This document shows positions 10,298 through 23,586 of a stretch of 64,000 nucleotides of DNA, piece after piece. Each line of letters begins with the position of its first letter. Positions within the stretch are counted from its first letter, which is position 1. Below the pieces are notes generated by a model, which was not told the origin of the DNA, searched no databases, and saw only the letters and a list, made by a program, of their open reading frames with translations. The position numbers and the translations under genes are program-made. This DNA is from Enterobacter cloacae complex sp. R_G8. Lineage in GTDB: Bacteria > Pseudomonadota > Gammaproteobacteria > Enterobacterales > Enterobacteriaceae. The DNA is taken from positions 3,472,001 through 3,536,000 of the forward strand of contig NZ_CP102246.1 in the NCBI RefSeq assembly GCF_024599795.1, in the 5' to 3' direction.

Positions 10298-13200
10298 TCA
10301 ATCAAACGGCGGCGGAGCCAGCACCTCACGGTTACCATTATGCCCCTGCTCGCTGACAATGCCCTGGGCTTCCATCTGCTCGATGATGCGCGCCGCGCGG
10401 TTGTAGCCAATACGGAACTGACGCTGAACGCCGGAGATAGACGCTTTGCGTTTTTCGGTAACAAAATTAACCGCCTGGTCGAATAACGGATCCAGCTCTT
10501 CGCCGCCGTCAAAGCCACCGCCGCCGGCTTCGCTTTCGCTGTCGGAGGTAATGCCGTCAACGTATTGTGGACGACCGCGCGCTTTCCAGTCCTGCACCAC
10601 GGCATGCACTTCCTGGTCGCGAACAAATGCGCCGTGAACGCGCACCGGAGAGGTGGAGTTCGGGCCAGAGTACAGCATGTCCCCCATCCCCAGCAGCGAT
10701 TCTGCACCGCCCTGATCAAGGATGGTACGCGAGTCAATTTTACTCGAGACGGTAAAGGCGATTCGGGTTGGAATGTTGGCTTTGATCAGACCCGTAATGA
10801 CGTCCACGGAAGGACGCTGGGTCGCCAGTACAAGGTGAATACCGGCCGCACGCGCTTTCTGCGCCAGACGGGCAATCAACTCTTCCACTTTCTTACCGAC
10901 GGTCATCATCAGGTCGGCGAACTCATCCACCAGCACGACGATGTAAGGCAGTTTTTCCAGCACCGGATGCTGGGCATCCATGCTATCTCCCGGTTTCCAG
11001 TACGGATCCGGAATCGGGCGCCCCATCCGTGCCGCCTCGGCGATTTTCTCGTTATAACCGGCAAGGTTACGCACACCCAGAGCCGACATCAGCTTGTAAC
11101 GGCGCTCCATCTCGTTGACGCTCCAGCGCAGGGCGTTGGCTGCGTCTTTCATGTCGGTCACGACTTCCGTCAGCAGATGCGGGATCCCCTCATAGACCGA
11201 CAGTTCCAGCATTTTCGGGTCGATCATGATGAAACGCACATCTTCTGGCTGCGCTTTGTAGAGCATGCTGAGGATCATGGCGTTCACACCGACCGATTTA
11301 CCGGAACCGGTCGTACCCGCCACCAGCAGGTGAGGCATTTTAGCCAGATCGGCAACCACCGGCTCACCCGCGATATCTTTACCCAGTACCACGGTGAGTG
11401 GTGAAGGGTTATCACGGAATTTGGTGTTATCCAGCACTTCACGCAGGTAAACGGTCTGACGTTTTTTGTTCGGCAGCTCAAGGCCGACATAAGGTTTACC
11501 AGGAATAACTTCAACCACACGTACCGCAACGGTCGACAGGGAACGCGCCAGATCACGTGACAGGTTTGAAATACGCGCAGCTTTAACGCCTGGCGCCAGG
11601 TTGAGTTCGAAACGGGTAATGACAGGGCCTGGAGAGTAGTTGACCACGTCCGCTTTAATGCGGAAGTCAGCCAGACGCGCTTCTACCAGACGGGCCATCT
11701 GCTCCAGCGCGAAGGTATCGACCGGCTCAACTTCTGCTGGCGGTGGCGTTAACAGATCCAGCGACGGCAGAGGCGTGCTCGGGCGTTGCAACGGACGACT
11801 GTCACCGTTACGCATCAGCAGCGGATGAATGAGACTTTCCTGCGGCTGTGCCGGAGGCTGCTGGAACTGCGGCTGTTGTAGCTGCTGTGGCTGCGCATAA
11901 GGTTGCGGTGCAGGCTGCTGCGGCTGGGCGTATGCCTGTGGCGCAGGGGCCTGCTGCTGACGCACCGGCTCGGCTTCCGGCATAACGCTCGGCGTGAACA
12001 GCGGTTCGCTCGGACCCTCATCCACCAGATCTTTCATCGGTGAGAATTCAAAATCCGACAGCGAGAACGGATTCGCGCCAGCAGGCTGCTCGCCCGAATA
12101 GCGTTGCTGCTGAGTGGCCGCAAACTGGCGTGCTAATTCTGCCTCTGCGGCATCATCGTCGTCCGCCTGAGCAGGATGATCGTGCTGATACTCCTCGCCA
12201 TAGCGCTGGTGCTGCTGCGCGGCGAACTGACGCGCCAGTTCGTCCTGCTGCATTTCGTCAGCATCATCGTCGTAATCAGATTCACGGGCTTTCTCCTCAG
12301 CCATACGCTGAGAAGGCAGCTTAATGCCGTAGGAGGCCAGCTCACGGCGGGTTGGCACACGCACGCGGTTAGGGCGCGGCAACTGAGGGCCAATACCCTC
12401 TTTTACCTGAGGACGTGGCGTTCCACCTGCCGCCAGGCTAAAGACCGGTGCCGCAACGGATGCGGCGGTAGCGGCTTGCTTCACGCTCTCTGCCACCGGC
12501 GCAACCACCGGCGTTGGATCAACTGGCGGTACGGAAACAGACGGCGTACTCACAACAGGCTCCTGCACCGGCTCGGGAACCGGCTGATACCATGCCGCCA
12601 GCTGCTCGCGCTCACGGGCACGGCGCTCTTCAACCTCTTCGAAATAGTACATTGGCGGACGAGACGGTTTCACCTCTTCCACCACCTCAGGTTCTGGTTG
12701 TGGCGCGACGTACGGCTCGGCAGGTTGAACTGACTCAGGCACATACTCCTGATACGGTTGCGCGACGGGCTGCTCGTAGTGCGGATACCCCTGAGGCTCA
12801 TGTACGGGCTCAGGCTGATAAGGCTGCTGCCACGGTTCCTGCTGGACCGGTGTATAGCTTTCTGGCTCTGGCGCGATAACCGGCTCTGGCGTATGAACGC
12901 CCGGCGCCGTTTGCCACTCTACCTGAGGCTGTTGAATCACGGACTCGGGAGCGGGAACCGGCGCAGACGGCATCACGGCTTCTGCCGGTGCTGCATAAGC
13001 CTGCGCGGCCGTGGTCGCGGCTGCCGCGGCAGCAACCGGTGCGGTAACAGAGTGACCGTTTAGCAGCGGGTCGTATTCGTCAAAATCGCCCGGCGTGGCA
13101 CGGCTTCCGGAGAAGAGCACATCATCAGGATCGACGGCGGCACCGGCTGAACGGTACTCAACATGATCGTCCTCGTCCATACGTTTACCGGAGAAGAGCG

Positions 13201-13993
13201 CCGCATCGGTTTTACGACCCAGCGGGTTGGCAAATTTCTCGGCGACGCGCTGGCGACGCGCAAGCGCTCCGCGCAATATGCGTGCACGACGAGATTCACG
13301 ACGCTGTACAGGCGCATCGTCTTCCTCTTCGTACTCGTCTTCATACTCATCTTCATCGACCCAGGTATCATCACGACGGGTGCGATTGCTGGCAAAGGTC
13401 AGAATGGTGAGGATAAAACTGCCGATCTTCTCGGCAATGCTCACCCACGACCAGCCGGTGAACAGCGTTAATCCTGCCGCCCATATGCACAGCAATGCCA
13501 GGGTACCGCCGCTGCTGTGAAGCATAGGCTGCAGCGCAGAACTCAACAGACTGCCAATCACCCCGCCCGAGGCGAAATACCAGATATCATCAGCGTTGAT
13601 GGCCGCCAGCCCGCAGGAGGTGAGGATCAGCGCCAGCGCGCCAATCAGGCGCAGCGAAACCGCGAAATAGTCGATGTAGTCGTCATTCTGACGATGGCGC
13701 CAGGCAAACCAGCATCCGCCAATAATAATGACGGGAATGGTATAGGCCATCACACCGAAAATGAAAAACAGGGTGTCCGCAAGCCAGGCACCGGGAACGC
13801 CGCCTAAGTTATGGATAGGCTCATGCCATGCAGTTTGTGACCAGCTGGGATCTGAGGGGTTGAAACTGAGTAAGGCTGCCATCAGCCAGACGGCAAAAAG
13901 GGCAATAACGATCAGCAACGCCTCAAGGAGCCGACGTCCGCTGCTTAGCTTCGATAATGTGACTTCTTTGTCTTCAGTGTATTCCTGGCTCAA
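10298..13993 (-). CDS. ftsK: DNA translocase FtsK
   Basis: 1231 residues, about 100 shorter than E. coli FtsK (1329). An N-terminal membrane domain (about 20-200) tethers it to the septum. The linker, about 205-740, is rich in Pro, Gln, Glu and Ala with acidic and PQQPAPQ-type repeats. The C-terminal motor has Walker A GTTGSGKS near residue 895 and Walker [11 protein letters not shown] near 1023. The gamma winged-helix end (about 1165-1231, [13 protein letters not shown]) reads KOPS sequences and activates XerCD. All the length difference appears to be in the linker. It follows lrp on the same strand. Confidence 0.97.
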   Translation of the reverse strand: MSQEYTEDKEVTLSKLSSGRRLLEALLIVIALFAVWLMAALLSFNPSDPSWSQTAWHEPIHNLGGVPGAWLADTLFFIFGVMAYTIPVIIIGGCWFAWRHRQNDDYIDYFAVSLRLIGALALILTSCGLAAINADDIWYFASGGVIGSLLSSALQPMLHSSGGTLALLCIWAAGLTLFTGWSWVSIAEKIGSFILTILTFASNRTRRDDTWVDEDEYEDEYEEEDDAPVQRRESRRARILRGALARRQRVAEKFANPLGRKTDAALFSGKRMDEDDHVEYRSAGAAVDPDDVLFSGSRATPGDFDEYDPLLNGHSVTAPVAAAAAATTAAQAYAAPAEAVMPSAPVPAPESVIQQPQVEWQTAPGVHTPEPVIAPEPESYTPVQQEPWQQPYQPEPVHEPQGYPHYEQPVAQPYQEYVPESVQPAEPYVAPQPEPEVVEEVKPSRPPMYYFEEVEERRAREREQLAAWYQPVPEPVQEPVVSTPSVSVPPVDPTPVVAPVAESVKQAATAASVAAPVFSLAAGGTPRPQVKEGIGPQLPRPNRVRVPTRRELASYGIKLPSQRMAEEKARESDYDDDADEMQQDELARQFAAQQHQRYGEEYQHDHPAQADDDDAAEAELARQFAATQQQRYSGEQPAGANPFSLSDFEFSPMKDLVDEGPSEPLFTPSVMPEAEPVRQQQAPAPQAYAQPQQPAPQPYAQPQQLQQPQFQQPPAQPQESLIHPLLMRNGDSRPLQRPSTPLPSLDLLTPPPAEVEPVDTFALEQMARLVEARLADFRIKADVVNYSPGPVITRFELNLAPGVKAARISNLSRDLARSLSTVAVRVVEVIPGKPYVGLELPNKKRQTVYLREVLDNTKFRDNPSPLTVVLGKDIAGEPVVADLAKMPHLLVAGTTGSGKSVGVNAMILSMLYKAQPEDVRFIMIDPKMLELSVYEGIPHLLTEVVTDMKDAANALRWSVNEMERRYKLMSALGVRNLAGYNEKIAEAARMGRPIPDPYWKPGDSMDAQHPVLEKLPYIVVLVDEFADLMMTVGKKVEELIARLAQKARAAGIHLVLATQRPSVDVITGLIKANIPTRIAFTVSSKIDSRTILDQGGAESLLGMGDMLYSGPNSTSPVRVHGAFVRDQEVHAVVQDWKARGRPQYVDGITSDSESEAGGGGFDGGEELDPLFDQAVNFVTEKRKASISGVQRQFRIGYNRAARIIEQMEAQGIVSEQGHNGNREVLAPPPFD

Positions 13994-14042
13994 GAAAGGC
14001 TCTCCAGGTATCAGGCATATCCTGCCTGTTTGCTAAAACGGA

Positions 14043-14072
14043 CAACAGCGCCGGGACTCCCCGGCACTGTTG
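14043..14072 (-). terminator. Hairpin between lrp and ftsK
   Basis: CAACAG/CTGTTG and GCCGGG/CCCGGC arms stack around an ACTC loop. On the minus strand it is followed by a weak U run (GTTTT). It may be a weak terminator that allows read-through to ftsK. Confidence 0.45.
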
Positions 14073-14128
14073 CTGTATGGATTAACAGGAGTGTAATCAA
14101 ACTACGCTGATTTTGCACCTGTTCCGTG

Positions 14129-14623
14129 TTAGCGCGTCTTAATAACCAGACGATTGCTCTGTTTGACCTCTTCCATCACCACATAGGTACGGGTGTCGTT
14201 CACGCCTGGCAGACGCAGCAGGGTTTCACCCAGCAGCTTACGGTAGGCGGACATATCTGGTACGCGGGTTTTCAACAAGTAGTCGAAATCGCCAGAAACC
14301 AGATGACACTCTTGAATTTCTTCAAGTTTTTGTACAGCGGCGTTAAATTGCTCAAACACATCCGGTGCACCACGATTCAGAGTAATCTCAACAAATACCA
14401 GAAGTGAGGCATCCAGATAATGCGGGTTCAGCAGAGCCGTATAGCCCTGAATAAAACCCTGTCTTTCCAGTCGGCGCACACGCTCAAGGCACGGCGTCGG
14501 GGAAAGTCCCACACGTTTTGAAAGCTCGACGTTGGAAATACGCCCATCCTTTTGCAATTCATTAAGAATGTTACGATCGATACGGTCGAGATCTTTGCCA
14601 GGGCGCTTCTTGCTATCTACCAT
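14129..14623 (-). CDS. lrp: Leucine-responsive regulatory protein
   Basis: 164 residues from the ATG at 14623; this product differs from E. coli Lrp by about one residue. An upstream in-frame extension of 17 codons is open but not conserved, so I reject it. The N-terminal helix-turn-helix (about 30-55, VELSKRVGLSPTPC) binds DNA, and the C-terminal RAM domain binds leucine and forms octamers and hexadecamers. It is a global regulator of amino acid metabolism, pili and feast/famine adaptation. Transcribed divergently from trxB. Confidence 0.98.
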   Translation of the reverse strand: MVDSKKRPGKDLDRIDRNILNELQKDGRISNVELSKRVGLSPTPCLERVRRLERQGFIQGYTALLNPHYLDASLLVFVEITLNRGAPDVFEQFNAAVQKLEEIQECHLVSGDFDYLLKTRVPDMSAYRKLLGETLLRLPGVNDTRTYVVMEEVKQSNRLVIKTR

Positions 14624-16137
<1,514 letters not shown>

Positions 16138-16162
16138 TCTTTACAAGTCAGTAACAAACGTA

Positions 16163-16195
16163 AATAAAGGCGGCGATAAGTCGCCTTTATTGTCT
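16163..16195 (+). terminator. Terminator after trxB
   Basis: AATAAAGGCG (16163-16172) pairs with CGCCTTTATT (16182-16191) around a 9-nt loop, 25 bp past the trxB stop. The trailing U run is short. Confidence 0.65.
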
Positions 16196-16251
16196 CCCCG
16201 TTGTAACATTGCGCTGCCCACTTTCTAATAACATCACCTGCAAAGCACGCA

Positions 16252-18018
16252 ATGGAAAAAACCCGTCAACAAGAGTTAACACGCTGGCTAAAACAGCAGA
16301 GCGTTCTTTCCCGCCGCTGGCTCATGATTTCCCGTCTTCTGGGACTGATCAGTGGTCTGTTGATTGTTGCCCAGGCATGGCTGCTGGCCCGCATTCTTAA
16401 TCATATGATCATGGAGAACATTCCGCGTGAAGCGCTTCTGTTGCCCTTCATTGTCCTGATCCTGGTTTTTATTCTGCGTGCCTGGGTCGTCTGGCTGCGC
16501 GAACGCGTTGGGTTTCACGCGGGGCAGCATATTCGCTACGAAATTCGCCGGCAGGTGCTTGACCGTCTTCAGGAAGCCGGACCCGCGTGGATCCAGGGAA
16601 AACCTGCCGGAAGCTGGGCAACGTTAATCCTTGAACAGATTGATGATATGCATGACTACTATGCCCGCTATCTTCCACAGATGGCGCTGGCCGTGTTCGT
16701 TCCGCTACTGATTGTGATAACCATTTTCCCAATCAACTGGGTGGCGGCGCTGATCCTGCTGGGTACCGCCCCGCTGATCCCGCTGTTTATGGCGATGGTC
16801 GGGATGGGAGCGGCCGATGCTAACCGGCGTAACTTCCTTGCGTTGGGTCGCCTGAGCGGCCATTTCCTTGACCGTCTGCGCGGCATGGAAACGTTACGCA
16901 TTTTTGGCCGGGGTGAAGCGGAAACCGAAAATATTCGCCAGGCGTCGCAGGACTTCCGTCAGCGTACGATGGAAGTGTTGCGTCTGGCGTTTCTGTCATC
17001 AGGGGTACTGGAATTCTTTACCTCTCTGTCGATTGCCCTCGTGGCGGTCTATTTTGGCTTCTCCTATCTTGGCGCCCTGGATTTTGGCCACTACGGCACC
17101 GCGGTGACCCTGTCGGCCGGTTTCCTGGCGCTGATCCTGGCTCCGGAATTTTTCCAGCCGCTTCGCGATCTTGGTACCTTTTACCATGCCAAAGCGCAGG
17201 CGGTTGGCGCGGCTGACAGCCTGAAAACGTTTATGGAGACGCCACTCGCGCATCCGGAACGTGGAGAGGTTACGCTGAACGCCAAAGAAGCGGTAACCCT
17301 TGAAGCCCGTGATTTCTCTATCCTGTCACCTGAAGGGAAAGTGCTGGCAGGCCCACTGAACTTCACTCTGCCTGCCGGGCAACGTGCGGTACTGGTGGGT
17401 ACCAGCGGTTCAGGAAAAAGCTCGCTGATCAATGCGTTATCCGGTTTTATGGCCTATACCGGCTCACTGCGAATCAACAAAACCGAACTGCGCGATCTCG
17501 ATCCGGACGCCTGGCGTAAACAGCTCAGTTGGGTGGGGCAAAACCCTCAGCTTCCTGCCCCGACGCTACGGGAAAATGTCCTGCTGGCTCGTCCGGATGC
17601 ACGTGAAGATGAGTTGCAATCTGTTCTCGACCGCGCCTGGGTCAGCGAGTTTCTGCCGCTGCTTCCTCAGGGTGTCGATACCGTTGTCGGCGATCAGTCT
17701 GCCGGGTTGTCCGTGGGCCAGGCGCAGCGCGTGGCGGTCGCCCGCGCACTGCTTAATCCATGTCAGTTGATGCTGCTGGACGAGCCCGCAGCCAGCCTGG
17801 ATGCACACAGTGAGCAGCGCGTGATGGCTGCCCTGAACGCCGCCTCATTGCAGCAAACCACCCTGATGGTTACCCATCAGCTGGAAGGCATTGCCGACTG
17901 GGACCAGATCTGGGTCATGGAAAACGGTCGTATTGTTGAGCAAGGCGATTACGCCTCTCTCGTTACCGCGCAGGGCCCCTTCGCGGCCCTGCTGGCGAAT
18001 CGTCAGGAGGACATCTGA
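16252..18018 (+). CDS. cydD: Glutathione/cysteine ABC exporter subunit CydD
   Basis: 588 residues, equal to E. coli CydD. Six N-terminal membrane helices are fused to an ATPase domain with Walker A GTSGSGKSS near residue 383, signature LSVGQAQ and Walker B LMLLDEPAASLD. With CydC it exports cysteine and glutathione to the periplasm and is needed to assemble cytochrome bd. Its stop overlaps the cydC start by one base (TGATG), so the two are coupled. Confidence 0.97.
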   Translation: MEKTRQQELTRWLKQQSVLSRRWLMISRLLGLISGLLIVAQAWLLARILNHMIMENIPREALLLPFIVLILVFILRAWVVWLRERVGFHAGQHIRYEIRRQVLDRLQEAGPAWIQGKPAGSWATLILEQIDDMHDYYARYLPQMALAVFVPLLIVITIFPINWVAALILLGTAPLIPLFMAMVGMGAADANRRNFLALGRLSGHFLDRLRGMETLRIFGRGEAETENIRQASQDFRQRTMEVLRLAFLSSGVLEFFTSLSIALVAVYFGFSYLGALDFGHYGTAVTLSAGFLALILAPEFFQPLRDLGTFYHAKAQAVGAADSLKTFMETPLAHPERGEVTLNAKEAVTLEARDFSILSPEGKVLAGPLNFTLPAGQRAVLVGTSGSGKSSLINALSGFMAYTGSLRINKTELRDLDPDAWRKQLSWVGQNPQLPAPTLRENVLLARPDAREDELQSVLDRAWVSEFLPLLPQGVDTVVGDQSAGLSVGQAQRVAVARALLNPCQLMLLDEPAASLDAHSEQRVMAALNAASLQQTTLMVTHQLEGIADWDQIWVMENGRIVEQGDYASLVTAQGPFAALLANRQEDI

Positions 18019-19739
18019 TGCGTGCCCTGCTTCCCTATCTCGCGCTCTATAAACGCCACAAGTGGATGCTGACATTGGGCATCGTGCTGGCGATCGTGAC
18101 CCTGCTTGCCAGCATCGGCCTGCTCACGCTTTCCGGCTGGTTCTTGTCCGCCTCTGCCGTCGCGGGCGTTGCCGGGCTGTACAGCTTCAACTATATGCTT
18201 CCGGCGGCAGGCGTACGCGGCACCGCCATTACCCGCACGGCAGGACGGTATTTCGAGCGACTGGTCAGCCATGACGCGACGTTCCGCGTGCTGCAACACC
18301 TGCGTATCTACACCTTCAGTAAATTGCTGCCCCTCTCCCCTGCCGGACTGGCGCGTTTTCGTCAGGGGGAATTGCTCAACCGTGTGGTTGCGGATGTCGA
18401 CACCCTGGATCACCTCTACCTGCGCGTGATTTCCCCGATAGTCGGCGCGTTTGTGGTGATTGTGGTGGTCACGCTGGGCCTGTCGGTGCTGGATGTCTCT
18501 GTTGCGCTGACGCTGGGCGGGATCATGCTTTTGACGCTCATTATCCTGCCGCCGCTGTTTTACCGCGCGGGTAAATCCACCGGAGAGAACCTGACGCGTC
18601 TGCGCGGGGAGTACCGCCAGCAGCTCACCGCCTGGTTACAGGGGCAGGCAGAACTGACGATATTTGGCGCCAGCGAGCGCTATCGTGCGCGTATGGAGAA
18701 CACGGAGCTCAACTGGCATGAAGCCCAGCGCCGTCAGTCTGAGCTTACCGCGTTCTCTCAGGCGCTTATGATGTTAATCGGCGGTATCGCGGTCATTGCG
18801 ATGCTGTGGATGGCGTCGGGCGGCGTGGGTAATAACGCACAGCCCGGTCCCCTGATTGCCCTGTTCGTTTTCTGCGCTCTGGCGGCCTTTGAAGCCCTGG
18901 CACCGGTGACAGGCGCGTTCCAGCATCTCGGCCAGGTGATCGCCTCTGCCCTGCGCATCACAGAGATTGCGGAGCAGGATCCGGAGGTGAAGTTCACCGC
19001 AGAGCAAACGGCCACGCCTGAGCAGGTTGCCCTGACGCTCAATAACGTCACCTTCGCCTATGACAAGCAGGCACAGAATGCGCTGGAAGGCATCAGCCTC
19101 GCTGTGGATGCGGGTCAGCGGATTGCGATCCTCGGCCGTACCGGCTGCGGCAAATCCACGCTTTTGCAGCTGTTAACGCGAGCCTGGGATCCGCAGCAGG
19201 GTCAAATCCAGTTTAACGGTACACCGCTGACCGACTTCAGCGAACAGGCGCTGCACAAAACTGTCAGCGTGGTTCCGCAGCGCGTACACCTCTTTAGCGC
19301 CACGCTGCGTGATAACCTGCTGCTGGCCGCGCCGGACGCCTCTGATGATGCTCTTCGCGCCATGCTGGAGCAGGTCGGGCTGCATAAGCTGCTTGAAGAC
19401 GATGGCCTGAACAGCTGGCTGGGTGAAGGCGGTCGTCAACTGTCTGGCGGTGAACTGCGTCGTCTGGCGATTGCGCGCGCGCTGCTGCATGATGCGCCGC
19501 TGATGTTGCTCGACGAGCCCACAGAAGGGCTTGATGCGACAACTGAAAGCCAGATCCTTGATTTACTTGCGAATGTTATGGCCGGTAAAACCGTGCTGAT
19601 GGTGACACACCGTCTGCGCGGACTGGCGAGTTTTGATCAGATAATTGTGATGGACAACGGACACATTATTGAGCAAGGTAGTCACGCAGAGCTGTTGACG
19701 AAACAGGGTCGCTACTACCAGTTTAAACAGCGTCTGTAG
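18018..19739 (+). CDS. cydC: Glutathione/cysteine ABC exporter subunit CydC
   Basis: 573 residues, equal to E. coli CydC. Membrane domain (about 1-310), then an ATPase with Walker A GRTGCGKST near residue 374, signature LSGGELRR and Walker B LMLLDEPTEGLD. It is the heterodimer partner of CydD. Second gene of cydDC, with aat only 45 bp further on. Confidence 0.97.
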   Translation: MRALLPYLALYKRHKWMLTLGIVLAIVTLLASIGLLTLSGWFLSASAVAGVAGLYSFNYMLPAAGVRGTAITRTAGRYFERLVSHDATFRVLQHLRIYTFSKLLPLSPAGLARFRQGELLNRVVADVDTLDHLYLRVISPIVGAFVVIVVVTLGLSVLDVSVALTLGGIMLLTLIILPPLFYRAGKSTGENLTRLRGEYRQQLTAWLQGQAELTIFGASERYRARMENTELNWHEAQRRQSELTAFSQALMMLIGGIAVIAMLWMASGGVGNNAQPGPLIALFVFCALAAFEALAPVTGAFQHLGQVIASALRITEIAEQDPEVKFTAEQTATPEQVALTLNNVTFAYDKQAQNALEGISLAVDAGQRIAILGRTGCGKSTLLQLLTRAWDPQQGQIQFNGTPLTDFSEQALHKTVSVVPQRVHLFSATLRDNLLLAAPDASDDALRAMLEQVGLHKLLEDDGLNSWLGEGGRQLSGGELRRLAIARALLHDAPLMLLDEPTEGLDATTESQILDLLANVMAGKTVLMVTHRLRGLASFDQIIVMDNGHIIEQGSHAELLTKQGRYYQFKQRL

Positions 19740-19784
19740 ACTATATTTGTAGCGTCCTCACTCGCGTACTGGAGTTTTGCTGTC

Positions 19785-20489
19785 ATGCGCCTGGTCCAGC
19801 TTTCTCGTCATAACATTGCGTTCCCGTCGCCAGAGGGAGCGCTGCGTGAACCCAATGGGCTGCTGGCGCTTGGCGGCGACCTCAGCCCTGCCCGGCTCCT
19901 GATGGCCTACCAGCGCGGCATATTCCCGTGGTTTTCACCTGGCGACCCTATTTTATGGTGGTCTCCCGATCCGCGTGCTGTGCTGTGGCCAGCAGAGTTT
20001 CATCTGAGCCGCAGCATGAAACGTTTCCACGCTAAGTCACCGTACCGGGTCACGCTGAATCATGCCTTTGGCGAGGTGATTGAGGGGTGCGCAGAAGAAC
20101 GTCATGAAGGAACATGGATCACCCGCGATATCATCACCGCCTATCATCAACTGCACGAGCTTGGCTATGCCCACTCCATTGAGGTGTGGGAAGGTGGCGA
20201 ACTTGTTGGCGGTATGTACGGCGTCGCGCAGGGGACGTTGTTCTGCGGTGAGTCGATGTTCTCCCGTGCGGTAAACGCCTCGAAAACGGCCCTGCTGGTT
20301 TTCTGCCAGGAGTTTGCTCAGCGCGGCGGGCAGTTGCTGGATTGTCAGGTTCTGAACGAGCATACCGCCTCCCTCGGTGCTGTTGAAATCTCCCGCCGCC
20401 ACTACATTGAGCACCTGGATAACTGCCGTCAGGAGAAGCTGCCGCGCGATTTTTGGGTACCACGAACACTCTTTATGCCCAATGCCTAA
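19785..20489 (+). CDS. aat: Leucyl/phenylalanyl-tRNA-protein transferase
   Basis: 234 residues, the E. coli length. It adds Leu or Phe from charged tRNA to proteins that start with Lys or Arg, creating N-degrons that ClpS delivers to ClpAP. The conserved core is visible ([20 protein letters not shown] near residue 45, [18 protein letters not shown] near 145). A GGAG ribosome site precedes the ATG. clpS and clpA, the rest of the pathway, lie 1-4 kb away. Confidence 0.97.
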   Translation: MRLVQLSRHNIAFPSPEGALREPNGLLALGGDLSPARLLMAYQRGIFPWFSPGDPILWWSPDPRAVLWPAEFHLSRSMKRFHAKSPYRVTLNHAFGEVIEGCAEERHEGTWITRDIITAYHQLHELGYAHSIEVWEGGELVGGMYGVAQGTLFCGESMFSRAVNASKTALLVFCQEFAQRGGQLLDCQVLNEHTASLGAVEISRRHYIEHLDNCRQEKLPRDFWVPRTLFMPNA

Positions 20490-20516
20490 ATGTTTTCCGC
20501 ATATTTTTTATGAGGG

Positions 20517-20525
20517 TGTTATAAT
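20517..20525 (+). promoter_or_regulatory. Extended -10 promoter, candidate infA promoter
   Basis: TGTTATAAT is a perfect extended -10 element with no good -35, about 250 bp before infA. E. coli infA has more than one promoter, one with a long leader; this could be the distal one. The 284-bp aat-infA gap holds no other clear feature. Confidence 0.5.
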
Positions 20526-20773
20526 TATGCCGCAGAGTAGCTTCTGCCTGTTGCCCCGCCGCCGTTTGGGACCTTCGCTTCAGATAACGTCCTGACGTTT
20601 ATCCTGTTGTATCCCCTTTACGAATGCGCTTTCCGTTCGGTTGTACCGTGACGCTTGGGCAATGCGCCGAAACTGTTTTGCTGCGTTTTAAACGCGCAAT
20701 TCTTTACTTAATTGATGAATTTCGGCATTATCTTGCCGGTTCAAAACTTGGTAGTGATACCCCAGAGGATTAG

Positions 20774-20992
<219 letters not shown>

Positions 20993-21023
20993 TTGTTTTC
21001 GCCTGTAATGGCAGATGAATATT

Positions 21024-21055
21024 AAAAAAGGCCGGGATAATCCCGGCCTTTTTTT
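21024..21055 (+). terminator. Terminator after infA
   Basis: Arms 21024-21037 and 21041-21054 (AAAAAAGGCCGGGA and its complement) form a 14-bp stem with a TAA loop, ending in a U tract. Confidence 0.92.
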
Positions 21056-21188
21056 ATTCATGGCTTTAATGTTGATGTCGTGTCATCCAGGGTCGTACAG
21101 AAGCGCCATTTTATGGCTGTGGATTAATCCAGAACCAACATCGAACGAAACTGGAAAGCGCCTCGCAAAATTCCTCTGCGGGCTGTTG

Positions 21189-21221
21189 CCCTCACCCCGC
21201 CCCTCTCCCACAGGGAGAGGG
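21189..21221. repeat. Intergenic hairpin repeat, family A, copy 1
   Basis: CCCTCTCCC (21201-21209), loop ACA, GGGAGAGGG (21213-21221), preceded by CCTCACCCCG. The same unit occurs at 31368 (inverted) and, split by an IS, at 41171/42493. It lies between the convergent genes infA and clpA. The 287-bp gap also has a 12-bp palindrome (21120-21131) but no tRNA. Confidence 0.8.
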
Positions 21222-21235
21222 AGAAAAGCAGGCAT

Positions 21236-21263
21236 AAAAAAACCGGGCTGATGCCCGGTTTTT
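21236..21263 (-). terminator. Terminator after clpA
   Basis: ACCGGGC (21242-21248) and GCCCGGT (21253-21259) flank a TGAT loop, with A and T runs outside. It lies 17 bp past the clpA stop. Confidence 0.88.
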
Positions 21264-21279
21264 AACACACATATTACAC

Positions 21280-23559
21280 TCAGTGAGCCGCTTCCGGCTT
21301 GTGCTTCGCCGCGCTCTGGAAATCGTACGTCAGTTCGTTCTTCGCCTGATCCAGCGCCACCGTTACCTGGCCGCCGTCCACCAGCGAGCCAAACAGCAGT
21401 TCGTTCGCCAGCGGTTTCTTCAGGTTGTCCTGAATCACACGCGCCATCGGACGGGCACCCATCGCACGGTCGTAGCCTTTCTCAGCCAGCCAGTTGCGGG
21501 CCTCCTGGCTCACTTCCAGCGACACGCCTTTCTGATCAAGCTGAACCTGCAGTTCGACAATGAACTTGTCCACCACCTGATGGATCACCTCGGTAGACAG
21601 GTGATCGAACCAGATAATGTTGTCCAGACGGTTGCGGAACTCCGGCGTAAAGATCTTCTTGATCTCTTCCATCGCATCGGTGCTGTTATCCTGGTGGATC
21701 AGGCCGATGGATTTACGCTCGGTTTCACGCACACCGGCGTTGGTGGTCATCACCAGCACCACGTTGCGGAAGTCCGCCTTGCGCCCGTTGTTATCGGTCA
21801 GCGTCCCGTTGTCCATCACCTGCAGCAGGATATTGAACACGTCCGGGTGCGCTTTCTCAATTTCATCGAGCAGCAGTACCGCATGTGGATGCTTGATCAC
21901 CGCGTCGGTAAGCAGGCCACCCTGGTCAAAGCCCACGTATCCCGGAGGCGCACCAATCAAGCGGCTGACGGTGTGACGCTCCATATACTCGGACATATCA
22001 AAGCGCAGCAGTTCAATACCCAGCGCTTTGGAGAGCTGCACCGTTACCTCGGTTTTCCCGACACCGGTTGGACCGGCGAAGAGGAACGAACCGACAGGCT
22101 TATGCTCATGCCCCAGTCCGGCACGGGCCATCTTGATCGCTTCGGTTAAGGCCTCGATGGCTTTATCCTGACCAAAGACCAGCATCTTCAGACGATTGCC
22201 AAGGGTACGCAGCGTGTCGCGATCGCTCTGAGAAACGCTCTTCTCAGGAATGCGCGCGATACGAGCCACTACGGACTCAATATCCGCCACGTTGACGGTT
22301 TTCTTACGCTTGCTGGCTGGCATCAGACGCGCACGCGCCCCTGCCTCGTCAATCACGTCAATCGCCTTATCCGGCAGATGACGATCGTTGATATATTTCA
22401 CCGCCAGCTCCACCGCCGCACGTACCGCTTTCGCGGTGTAACGCACGTCATGGTGCGCTTCGTACTTCGGTTTCAGGCCGTTGATGATCTGCACCGTTTC
22501 CTCGACGGACGGTTCAGTGACATCGATTTTCTGGAAGCGACGCGCCAGGGCACGATCCTTCTCAAAGATGTTGCTGAACTCCTGGTATGTGGTCGAGCCA
22601 ATTACCCGGATCTTGCCGCTGGAGAGCAGCGGTTTGATCAGGTTAGCGGCGTCCACCTGGCCACCCGAAGCAGCACCGGCACCGATGATGGTATGGATCT
22701 CATCGATAAACAGGATGCTGTTGGTATCCTGCTCCAGCTGTTTTAACAGCGCCTTGAAGCGTTTTTCAAAATCACCACGGTATTTGGTGCCCGCCAGCAG
22801 AGAGCCGATATCCAGGGAGTAGATGGTGCAATCGGCAATCACTTCCGGTACGTCGCCCTGCACAATACGCCAGGCGAGACCTTCGGCAATCGCGGTTTTA
22901 CCCACGCCCGATTCCCCCACCAGCAGCGGGTTGTTCTTACGGCGACGGCACAGCACCTGGATCGCACGCTCCAGCTCTTTATCGCGACCAATCAGCGGGT
23001 CGATACCGCCAACGCGAGCAAGCTGATTAAGGTTGGTGGTGAAGTTTTCCATACGATCCTCCCCGCCTGCTTGCTCTTCATTGTTATTGACCTGATTGCT
23101 GGAATCTGAAGCCTGGTTAGGCTCGTCTTTGCGCGTTCCGTGAGAAATAAAGTTAACCACGTCGAGTCGGCTGACTTCGTGTTTGCGCAGCAGATAGGCA
23201 GCCTGTGACTCCTGCTCGCTGAAGATGGCGACTAAGACGTTTGCGCCAGTCACTTCGCTACGTCCGGAAGACTGGACGTGGAAAACCGCGCGCTGCAGCA
23301 CACGCTGGAAGCTGAGCGTCGGCTGCGTGTCGCGCTCTTCTTCACTGGCTGGCAGCACCGGTGTGGTTTGTTCGATGAAGGCTTCGAGTTCCTGACGTAG
23401 CGCCACCAGATCCACGGAGCAGGCTTCCAGCGCTTCGCGGGCAGATGGGTTGCTAAGCAGTGCGAGCAGTAAATGCTCGACGGTCATAAACTCATGTCGG
23501 TGCTCACGCGCTCTGGCGAAAGCCATGTTTAAACTGAGTTCCAGTTCTTGATTGAGCAT
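21280..23559 (-). CDS. clpA: ATP-dependent Clp protease ATP-binding subunit ClpA
   Basis: 759 residues from the ATG at 23559 ([13 protein letters not shown], as in E. coli; GGGAGGTG ribosome site). An upstream in-frame GTG would add five residues. The N domain binds ClpS (about 1-145), followed by a variable acidic linker near 150-170. AAA-1 has Walker A GESGVGKT near residue 215, and AAA-2 has GPTGVGKT near 496. The IGL loop that docks on ClpP is visible as SIGLIHQD near 617. It unfolds N-degron and SsrA-tagged proteins for ClpP. clpS lies 27 bp upstream on the same strand. Confidence 0.98.
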   Translation of the reverse strand: MLNQELELSLNMAFARAREHRHEFMTVEHLLLALLSNPSAREALEACSVDLVALRQELEAFIEQTTPVLPASEEERDTQPTLSFQRVLQRAVFHVQSSGRSEVTGANVLVAIFSEQESQAAYLLRKHEVSRLDVVNFISHGTRKDEPNQASDSSNQVNNNEEQAGGEDRMENFTTNLNQLARVGGIDPLIGRDKELERAIQVLCRRRKNNPLLVGESGVGKTAIAEGLAWRIVQGDVPEVIADCTIYSLDIGSLLAGTKYRGDFEKRFKALLKQLEQDTNSILFIDEIHTIIGAGAASGGQVDAANLIKPLLSSGKIRVIGSTTYQEFSNIFEKDRALARRFQKIDVTEPSVEETVQIINGLKPKYEAHHDVRYTAKAVRAAVELAVKYINDRHLPDKAIDVIDEAGARARLMPASKRKKTVNVADIESVVARIARIPEKSVSQSDRDTLRTLGNRLKMLVFGQDKAIEALTEAIKMARAGLGHEHKPVGSFLFAGPTGVGKTEVTVQLSKALGIELLRFDMSEYMERHTVSRLIGAPPGYVGFDQGGLLTDAVIKHPHAVLLLDEIEKAHPDVFNILLQVMDNGTLTDNNGRKADFRNVVLVMTTNAGVRETERKSIGLIHQDNSTDAMEEIKKIFTPEFRNRLDNIIWFDHLSTEVIHQVVDKFIVELQVQLDQKGVSLEVSQEARNWLAEKGYDRAMGARPMARVIQDNLKKPLANELLFGSLVDGGQVTVALDQAKNELTYDFQSAAKHKPEAAH

Positions 23560-23586
23560 AGGCACCTCCCCCAATTTTATGCCTTA

